Assembly (NCBI RefSeq): GCF_002910915.1
Contig: NZ_NEUF01000092.1
Coordinates: 1-64,000, forward strand
Direction of reading: 5' to 3'
Length of the DNA stretch: 64,000 nucleotides
From: Streptomyces sp. SM10
GTDB taxonomy: Bacteria; Actinomycetota; Actinomycetes; Streptomycetales; Streptomycetaceae
A program made the position numbers and the translations under genes. Under the pieces are notes generated by a model. It did not search any database. It was not told where the DNA came from and was given only the letters and a program-made list of their open reading frames with translations. Of this stretch, positions 58,225 through 64,000 are shown one piece after another. The first letter of the stretch is position 1. Each line of letters starts with the position of its first letter.

Positions 58225-58379
58225 TCGTCCGTGGCCCTCCGTCTGTCGCGGAACCCCCGCGTTTGTCGTCGGCCTCCTGCGGATTGGTCCGCGATCAGTA
58301 ACAGAGGCTGCTCGCAGGGGTGCTCGTGTGACTTCATGGGGGCACGGCATCGGCGCAGGCGGCAAAGGGGCGGGCAACC

Positions 58380-59141
58380 ATGGCAAAGCACAAGGGAAGG
58401 GGATGGCACAGCCGGCTCCTCGCGGCGGGACTCGGGGTGACGGCGCTGGCCGCCGCGACCTCGGTGTGGACCGCGCAGGCGGACCCCGGCCGGCCGCAGG
58501 CGCGAGTCCCGGCAGCGGACTCCGGGGCCGTGGCCGAGGTGTCGGCGGAGATCGCGCACGCCTCGGACCGCGGTGACCAAGGTGTCAACATCACCATCGA
58601 CGACGGTCCGGACCCGGTCTGGACGCCCCAGGTGCTCCAACTGCTCAAGGACCACGGCGTCAAGGCCACGTTCTGCATGGTGGGCACACAGGCCAAGGCC
58701 TACCCCGACCTGGTCAAGAAGGTCGTGGCCGACGGGCACCGGCTCTGCGACCACACGGTGTCGCACGACACCGCCATGGACACCAAGTCCGAGGCGTACC
58801 AGTCCCAGCAGATCCTGGACGCCGAACGCATGATCACCGAAGCCTCCGGTGGCGTCCGGCCGCAGTACTACCGTGCCCCCGGCGGCGCCTTCACCCCGTA
58901 CAGCCGACAGCTCGCGGCGTCCCGGGGAATGCGGCCGCTGGGATGGAACGTCGATACCAAGGACTTCGAGCATCCCGGCGCGGACACCATGGTCGCCACC
59001 GTCAAGAGCGAGATCTCCAACGGGCCGACCGTCCTCTTCCACGACGCGGGAGGAGAGCGTTCCCAGACCCTGACCGCTCTGGGCGAGGTGCTGCCCTGGC
59101 TCAGGCAGGAGGGGTACGCCTTCGGCTTCCCCGTCCGGTGA
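58380..59141 (+). CDS. Secreted polysaccharide deacetylase (NodB family)
   Basis: This 253-residue exported enzyme has a basic N-terminus and hydrophobic signal segment (SRLLAAGLGVTALAAATSVWTAQA, about 11-34). The NodB motifs follow: TIDDGPD (motif 1, catalytic Asp and metal Asp), DHTVSHDTAMD (motif 2, metal His pair), and YRAPGGAFTPYS (motif 3). A WNVDTKDFEHPG block holds motif 4 and VLFHDAGG motif 5. The ATG at 58380 follows CGGGCAACC, a poor ribosome site. It probably deacetylates peptidoglycan or chitin-like polymers. It is transcribed alone. Confidence 0.93.
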   Translation: MAKHKGRGWHSRLLAAGLGVTALAAATSVWTAQADPGRPQARVPAADSGAVAEVSAEIAHASDRGDQGVNITIDDGPDPVWTPQVLQLLKDHGVKATFCMVGTQAKAYPDLVKKVVADGHRLCDHTVSHDTAMDTKSEAYQSQQILDAERMITEASGGVRPQYYRAPGGAFTPYSRQLAASRGMRPLGWNVDTKDFEHPGADTMVATVKSEISNGPTVLFHDAGGERSQTLTALGEVLPWLRQEGYAFGFPVR

Positions 59142-59498
59142 CCGAGGTCCGCCCCGGCCCTTCGCACCGGTAGGGGCAGCACACCCCGGCCCGTGGAGGT
59201 CCTCCCGGAGCCCGGCCCCTGATTCAGGCTGCTCGCCGAAGGCCGGACGCGCGGACATCCGCTCCGGAGGACTGAGCCGTGGCAGTGTGCCGCCGGCGAG
59301 GGCAGGCTTGCGGCGCGACACCGACGGACGCGGTGGTACGGACAGGACGAGGGCGCTGTGGAGAGAGTTGCGCCCGTCCGTGCCAGGGGCGACGACACGC
59401 TGCCGCAGCAGCCCTCCGAGGCAGGGCGCCGTGGAAGGATCTCGGCGAGCGGGACGTCCGGCCGAGCCGGACCGAGCACGCGGTACAAGGGAGATGAG
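59142..59498 (+). other. Gene-free stretch upstream of phytochrome gene
   Basis: The 357 bases between the deacetylase and phytochrome genes hold no gene I can support; open frames here are of the GC-rich antisense kind. The phytochrome promoter must lie within it, but no clear -10/-35 pair is seen. Confidence 0.4.
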
Positions 59499-61781
59499 AT
59501 GTCCCTGCCGGACCCCGAGCGGGAGGCCGAAGCCGCGGCGGCCATCGGCTTCGACCTCAGCGCATGCGCCCAGGAACCCATCCACCGGCTGGGGATGATC
59601 CAGTCCCACGGCACCCTGCTCGCGGTGGACGCCGCTACCGGCACCGTGGACACCGCGGCGCTGAACACCGGTCGTCTGCTGGGGATGGCCGCCGAGGAGC
59701 TGACCGGCGGACCCGTCACGCGGGTGGTGTCCCCCGAGCACTGGGACGAGGCGCTGGGGGTCGGCGCTCAGCGGGACGCGGCGAGCCTCGTGCTCCCTGT
59801 CTCCATCGATGTGGCGGGTGGCTCCCGGCCGTTCGACGTGACCGCGCACCGGCAGGGCCCCCTACTGGTCCTGGAGTATGAGCCGCGCACCGTCGCCGCA
59901 CCGCACTTCGCGCATTTCTACCAAGGGGTCCGACGGGCTCTGACGCGTCTGCGGTCATCGATGACAACAGTCGAGTGCTGCCAGGCGGCCGTCCACGAGA
60001 TCCGGGCGCTGACCGGCTTCGAGCGGGTGGTCGCCTACCGTTTCGACGGAGAGAACGGGCCAGGAGAGGTGGTCGCGGAGGAGATCACGGAGGGCCACGA
60101 ACCCTGGCTGGGGCTCTGGTTCCCCGCGAGCGACATCCCCTCACAGGCGAGGCGGCTCTACCGCGACAACTGGATCCGGGTGATCGCCGACGTCGACGAC
60201 GTCGGTGTGGGGCTGCACTCCCCGTTCCGGACCGATCCGGGCCTGCCGCTGGACCTGTCGAACTCCGTGCTGCGCACGGTGTCCGGATTCCATCTGGAAT
60301 ATCTGCGGAACATCGGTGTGAAGTCGTCGATGTCGGTGAGCGTCCTGCGGGAGGGTGAGCTCTGGGGCCTCATCGCCTGCCATGGATACGCCGCCGTCAC
60401 CATCCCCCCGGAACTGCGGGCAGCATGCGAGTTCTTCGGCGTGGCCTTCTCCCTCCAGCTCGCCGTCATCGAGGAACGGGAGCAGGCCGAGGCGCTCACC
60501 GCATCACGAGAGCGCCTGGACGGGATCATCTCCCGCGTCACGTCGGACCTGGAGGACACGCTCCTGGCAGACGACGACGCACTCGGGGAACTGCTGGATG
60601 CCGATGGCGCTGCGCTCTGCCGCGGAGGGCGCAGCACCATCAGCGGGATGAGTGTTCCCTCCGCTCTGCTGGAGAGCCTCCGGACCCGCGCGGCAGGGCC
60701 GGCCCCTGGCACGATCTGGAGCACGGACCGCCTCTCGGAGGAGCCGGACCACACCTCCGACGCGGCGGAGGACGGTCCGGCGGGAGTCATGATGGTGTCG
60801 CTGAGCCCTTCCGGTGACTTCCTGGCCTGGTTCCGCAGGGCCCGTCCGACCGTCCGCCAATGGGCCGCCGACCCGTCGAGGCCCCTCCAGGTCGGACCGC
60901 GAGGCGAACGGCTCACGCCTCGCGGCTCAAGTGCCGTGTTCCGCGCGGTGGTCCACGGGCAGAGCCTGCCCTGGACGCCCGCCGACCGTGCCACCGCCCA
61001 CGAACTCTGGCGCACGCTGACCGGATTCGTACTGCGGCATGAGGCGGAACTGGCGGCGCTGAACGAGCAGTTGCGTGTCACCAACTCCGACCTCGACGCC
61101 TTCGCCCATGTGGCGGCTCATGACCTCAAGGAGCCGCTGCGGGGCATCTCCAACGCCGCGGCCTTCGTCATCGAGGACGCCGCGGCCGAGCTCGACCCGA
61201 CCACGGTCCGCCGGTTGAACACCATGCGGCGACTGGCCGGCCGGATGGACGACCTGCTCGACTCGCTCCTGCACTTCGCCCGGCTGGGACGGGGCGGGCT
61301 GCACCGCACCCGTGTCCCACTGGAGAGGGTGCTGGGTTCCGCACTCGAGGTCGCCGGTGAACGCCTGGCCGAGGCCCACGTGCGGGTCATCAGAGATGAC
61401 CTGCCCGAGGTGTACGCCGACGAGAACCGGCTGTACGAAATCCTGGTCAACCTCCTGGTGAACGCGGCCAAGTACGCGGCTGACCGGGACGATCGCACGG
61501 TCGAGATCCTGGTCGACACGCGCCGCCCCCCGGCAGGCGGGCCTCAGGAGCAGGTCGTCGTGGTCCGTGACAACGGCATCGGCATCCCGTCCGACCGGCA
61601 GGACGAGGTCTTCGAGCTGTTCCGCAGACTGCACGGGGAGGGCGAGCGCGGGGGCGGTGCCGGCGTGGGGCTCGCGATCGTCAAGCGGATCGTCGAGCGC
61701 CACGGAGGCGAGCTTTGGCTCGACAGCGAACCCGGCCGCGGGACCGCCTTCTTCTTCACCCTGGGTCAGGGAGGAGGATGA
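59499..61781 (+). CDS. Bacteriophytochrome sensor histidine kinase
   Basis: This 760-residue light sensor has the order PAS-GAF-PHY-HisKA-HATPase. Cys23 in DLSACAQEPIHRLGMIQSHG corresponds to the biliverdin-binding Cys of DrBphP. PASDIPSQARRLY near residue 210 and SGFHLEYLRNIGVKSSMSVSV near 262 are the conserved chromophore-pocket blocks, with Asp and His present. The kinase part has HVAAHDLKEPLRG (phospho-accepting His near 542) and the NLLVNAAKYA/DNGIGIP/GVGLAI ATP-site motifs. The ATG at 59499 has AAGGGAGA upstream. It converges on a response regulator gene, overlapping its 3' end by 16 bp. Red/far-red sensing by bound biliverdin is expected. Confidence 0.95.
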   Translation: MSLPDPEREAEAAAAIGFDLSACAQEPIHRLGMIQSHGTLLAVDAATGTVDTAALNTGRLLGMAAEELTGGPVTRVVSPEHWDEALGVGAQRDAASLVLPVSIDVAGGSRPFDVTAHRQGPLLVLEYEPRTVAAPHFAHFYQGVRRALTRLRSSMTTVECCQAAVHEIRALTGFERVVAYRFDGENGPGEVVAEEITEGHEPWLGLWFPASDIPSQARRLYRDNWIRVIADVDDVGVGLHSPFRTDPGLPLDLSNSVLRTVSGFHLEYLRNIGVKSSMSVSVLREGELWGLIACHGYAAVTIPPELRAACEFFGVAFSLQLAVIEEREQAEALTASRERLDGIISRVTSDLEDTLLADDDALGELLDADGAALCRGGRSTISGMSVPSALLESLRTRAAGPAPGTIWSTDRLSEEPDHTSDAAEDGPAGVMMVSLSPSGDFLAWFRRARPTVRQWAADPSRPLQVGPRGERLTPRGSSAVFRAVVHGQSLPWTPADRATAHELWRTLTGFVLRHEAELAALNEQLRVTNSDLDAFAHVAAHDLKEPLRGISNAAAFVIEDAAAELDPTTVRRLNTMRRLAGRMDDLLDSLLHFARLGRGGLHRTRVPLERVLGSALEVAGERLAEAHVRVIRDDLPEVYADENRLYEILVNLLVNAAKYAADRDDRTVEILVDTRRPPAGGPQEQVVVVRDNGIGIPSDRQDEVFELFRRLHGEGERGGGAGVGLAIVKRIVERHGGELWLDSEPGRGTAFFFTLGQGGG

Positions 61782-62230
61782 GCGGAAGGTCCTTGGCCCC
61801 CGCCCTTCGCCCTGTCCTGCCAGTAGTCGACAGCCCCCTTCAGCACCGTGCGGAAGAGCTCGAAGTTGACCGGCTTGTAGATGTAGCTGTCAGCGCCTGC
61901 CGCATAGGTCCTGTCGACCTCGTCCGGACCGGTGGACGAGGTGAAGGCGACCACGGTCACGTCGTCCAGTTCAGGCCGGGAACGGATCGACCGCAGCACC
62001 TCGGCTCCACCGGGGCCGGGGAGTTTCAGGTCCAGAAGGACGAGTCCCGGCTTCCGGCCGGCCTCCAGCAGCCGTTCGACGAATCCCGTCCCCCGGTCGA
62101 TGAACTCCAGCTCCAGACCCGGATGGGTGCGCCCGAGCGCCCGCGCGATGGCCTCGGCGTCCTCCTCCGAGTCCTCGACCACCCAGACGAGGTCGTGATC
62201 GATCCTCCGCTCCCCGGCGGCCCCGCTCAT
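61766..62230 (-). CDS. Single-domain response regulator (Rcp1-like)
   Basis: This 154-residue receiver domain has no output domain. WVVEDSEEDAEAIARAL holds the acidic pair, LVLLDLKLPGPGG the phospho-accepting Asp, VVAFTSSTGPDE the Thr/Ser, and YIYKPVNFELF the Lys. Single-domain receivers of the Rcp1/CheY type are the known partners of phytochrome kinases, and this one lies next to a phytochrome gene. Its ATG overlaps the stop codon of the PP2C gene (ATGA), so it is translated from the phosphatase transcript. Confidence 0.92.
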   Translation of the reverse strand: MSGAAGERRIDHDLVWVVEDSEEDAEAIARALGRTHPGLELEFIDRGTGFVERLLEAGRKPGLVLLDLKLPGPGGAEVLRSIRSRPELDDVTVVAFTSSTGPDEVDRTYAAGADSYIYKPVNFELFRTVLKGAVDYWQDRAKGGGQGPSAHPPP

Positions 62231-64000
62231 CCGGTCAGCTCCTTCCGCGCGACGAGGACGGCGATGTCGTCGGCGCCCGTGGCCCGGAAATCCACGACAG
62301 CCTCGGCCAGCCGCTCGGCGAACCCCTCGGCCCCGCCGGCACCCGTCCGCGCCACCGTGTCCCGCAGACGTGACTCGAAGAACGTCCCGTCGGCCGCTCT
62401 CGCCTCGGTCACCCCGTCGGTGAACATCACCAGCGCGTCGCCCGGCATCAGGTGTACGGACCCGGATCCGTACTCGATGTCCTCCAGCACACCCAGCAGA
62501 TCCCCGTGGGCCGTGAGCTCCTCCACGGTGCCCTCCTCACGCCGCACCAGAGGTGCCGGATGCCCGGCACTCCAGTAGCGCACACGAAACCCCTCCCCGG
62601 CGGGTACCAGTACCGCTACGAGCGCCGTCACGAAGCGTGACGTGCCCTCTCTGACCAGGGCCTGATTCAGCCGCTCCAGCGCGTGCTCGGGCGTACTGCC
62701 GTCCTCGAGAAGCGTGCGCAGGGTGTGGCGGGCCAGCCCCGTGAGTGCCGCTGCCTCCGCACCGCGACCGCAGACGTCACCGATGAGGAGGGCCACACCC
62801 CCCTCCGCCTCCGGGATGGCGTCGTAGAAGTCACCGCCCACGTCGAGCGAGACGTCACCCACCTCGTACGCCGAGCTCAGCGTGAGCCCCGGAATCCGCG
62901 GTAGCTCCCTCGGGAGCAGATGCCTCTGGAGGGAGACCACGTGGCGGCGCCGCTGCTCGTACAGCATGCTGCTGTCGATGGCCAGCGCGGCCCGGTCGGC
63001 CAGGCCCGCCAGGAACTGCGGCGCCCCCTCGGCGACGACCACCCGGTGGTAGAGGAACGTCAGGGTGCCCAGGGCACGGCCCCGGGCCTTGAGAGGGTTC
63101 ACGCTGACCGCGCGCACGGCCCGGCCTGCCCCGGCCCCGGACGAGGTGGGCCCGAAGGGCCCGCCTTCCAGCTCCTTCCCCTGCAGCACCAGCGCCTTCC
63201 CGTCGGCGAGTGACCGCTGCAGCACCTCCGCCAGCCAGGCGCCCTCGGCCGAGACCTTGCCGAGCCACTGCTGTTCGCCGGCGTCCATGTGAGCGAACGA
63301 CACGGGTGTCAGCCCCTCGGGAAGACACAGATGCAGGACGCACCCCTCGGCGATGGCGGGAACGGCCGTGCGGGCCACCCGCCGCACGGTGCTCTCCACG
63401 TCGAGGCTCGAATCCATCTGCAACGACGCCTCCGCGAGGAAGGCGTCGGTCACCTGACGCACGTCGTCGTCGTGCCGCGCCATGATGCGCCTGTGCGAGA
63501 CCATGGCGACCTCGGCGACCTGCCTCAACCTGGTCCGCAGCGTCGCATCGACGGTGTCCCTGTCCGCGGTACCGACCATGAAGGACGCCCAGCCGCCCTG
63601 CCCCAGCGGCACGGCGCACTCGGCCACACTGCGCGCACCCGCTTCCGCCAGCACCCGGACGGATGACGACGTGCCGTCGAGCTCCGACACGGCGTGCACC
63701 AGGACAGTCGGGCCGTCCTGCGGAGCCCCGGCGGCGCCGGCTTCGCCGAAATCCTGTTCCAGTTCCACGAGTGACGGCGTCGGCTCCGCCAGGGTGGCGC
63801 TCCGCAGATAGTGCAGCAGCCCGCCGCTCCAGCGGGTCCCCACGACGGCCAGCACCCCGGGCATCCGGAGCAGCGTGTCGTAGAGGGAATCGGCCAGCCC
63901 CGTCACGTCCTGCGCCGTTTCGGCAGCATGCCAGAGCTCGTGCAGACGGCCGGACCACCATCCGTCATCCGTCTGAGAGGAAGCTCTGCCCTCGTGCTGC
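62227..64000 (-). CDS. GAF-PP2C (SpoIIE-type) phosphatase, N-terminus cut by window edge
   Basis: The frame is open from the right edge; at least 591 residues lie in the window. A GTG at 63906 is possible, but the frame continues upstream (GWWSGRLHELWHAAETAQ), so the true start is probably outside. A GAF-like region spans about 170 to 310 in the visible part. The PP2C domain motifs GGDFYDAI, IGDVCGRGAEAA, FTDGVTEAR and DDIAVLVA are complete and in order. The C-terminus overlaps the response regulator start by four bases. With the phytochrome kinase it forms a possible light-to-phosphatase circuit. Confidence 0.9.
   Translation of the reverse strand, partial: QHEGRASSQTDDGWWSGRLHELWHAAETAQDVTGLADSLYDTLLRMPGVLAVVGTRWSGGLLHYLRSATLAEPTPSLVELEQDFGEAGAAGAPQDGPTVLVHAVSELDGTSSSVRVLAEAGARSVAECAVPLGQGGWASFMVGTADRDTVDATLRTRLRQVAEVAMVSHRRIMARHDDDVRQVTDAFLAEASLQMDSSLDVESTVRRVARTAVPAIAEGCVLHLCLPEGLTPVSFAHMDAGEQQWLGKVSAEGAWLAEVLQRSLADGKALVLQGKELEGGPFGPTSSGAGAGRAVRAVSVNPLKARGRALGTLTFLYHRVVVAEGAPQFLAGLADRAALAIDSSMLYEQRRRHVVSLQRHLLPRELPRIPGLTLSSAYEVGDVSLDVGGDFYDAIPEAEGGVALLIGDVCGRGAEAAALTGLARHTLRTLLEDGSTPEHALERLNQALVREGTSRFVTALVAVLVPAGEGFRVRYWSAGHPAPLVRREEGTVEELTAHGDLLGVLEDIEYGSGSVHLMPGDALVMFTDGVTEARAADGTFFESRLRDTVARTGAGGAEGFAERLAEAVVDFRATGADDIAVLVARKELTG

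Overview
The window is a 64 kb piece of high-GC actinobacterial chromosome, almost certainly Streptomyces. The evidence is strong G/C third-position bias, many GTG/TTG starts behind GGAGG-type ribosome sites, long GC hairpin terminators without U-tracts, an AfsA/ScbR-type gamma-butyrolactone pair, an Rpf-LysM protein, PGRP amidase, class E-type sortase, SpoIIE-type phosphatases and a duplicated tryptophanyl-tRNA synthetase type with a Trp-Trp leader. I see no phage, IS, integrase, CRISPR, rRNA or tRNA. Both edges cut genes: an Ala/Pro/Glu-rich protein at the left (minus strand, C-terminus missing) and a PP2C phosphatase at the right (minus strand, N-terminus missing).

Layout. 1-9.4 kb: Tat-exported PhoX-like phosphatase, S4 RNA-binding protein, DUF2630-type protein with an MDR oxidoreductase, membrane proteins, cupin, universal stress protein, and a CE1758/CE1759-type flavin monooxygenase/reductase pair. 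9.5-10.8 kb: trpS behind a WW leader peptide and attenuator. 10.8-22.6 kb: a notable block with a two-TM, double-RCK channel-like protein coupled to a 1622-residue coiled-coil AAA ATPase, then a flotillin with a YqiJ/NfeD-like OB-fold partner, a divergent PucR-type regulator, and TerB. 22.7-26 kb: BlaI/M56 sensor pair with a dyad operator, and a KhtTU-like K+/H+ antiporter pair. 26-31.6 kb: metallophosphoesterase, DinB-like protein, CGNR regulator divergent from an epoxide hydrolase, class I amidotransferase, HTH protein. 31.7-38.4 kb: a second NfeD-like/flotillin pair, PrxQ peroxiredoxin, alpha/beta hydrolase, PAS-GAF-PP2C phosphatase, YunG-like protein and small membrane proteins. 38.7-41.9 kb: MerR regulator, cold-shock protein, DEAD-box helicase and SCO5918-family protein. 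42-45.6 kb: two oxidoreductases and the AfsA/ScbR-type pair. 45.7-52.5 kb: PGRP amidase, PH-domain protein, Rpf, zinc ribbon, HAD phosphomutase fused by stop/start overlap to a GH65 phosphorylase, and a sortase. 52.5-58.2 kb: ABC-F ATPase with a long leader, Old Yellow Enzyme, SMP-30 lactonase, and a lower-GC stretch with an orphan gene. 58.4-64 kb: polysaccharide deacetylase, then a bacteriophytochrome kinase convergent with a PP2C phosphatase/response regulator operon.

How it works together. The strongest theme is membrane and ion stress: two flotillin/OB-fold operons that share an identical 18-bp palindromic sequence upstream, an RCK channel-like protein coupled to a giant ATPase, TerB, and a KhtTU-like antiporter. 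Other themes are signalling (gamma-butyrolactone, red light, PP2C partner switching) and RNA-level control (Trp attenuation, cold-shock and helicase leaders). The best candidate for an undescribed system is the 10.8-22.6 kb ATPase/RCK/flotillin/OB-fold/PucR/TerB neighbourhood.
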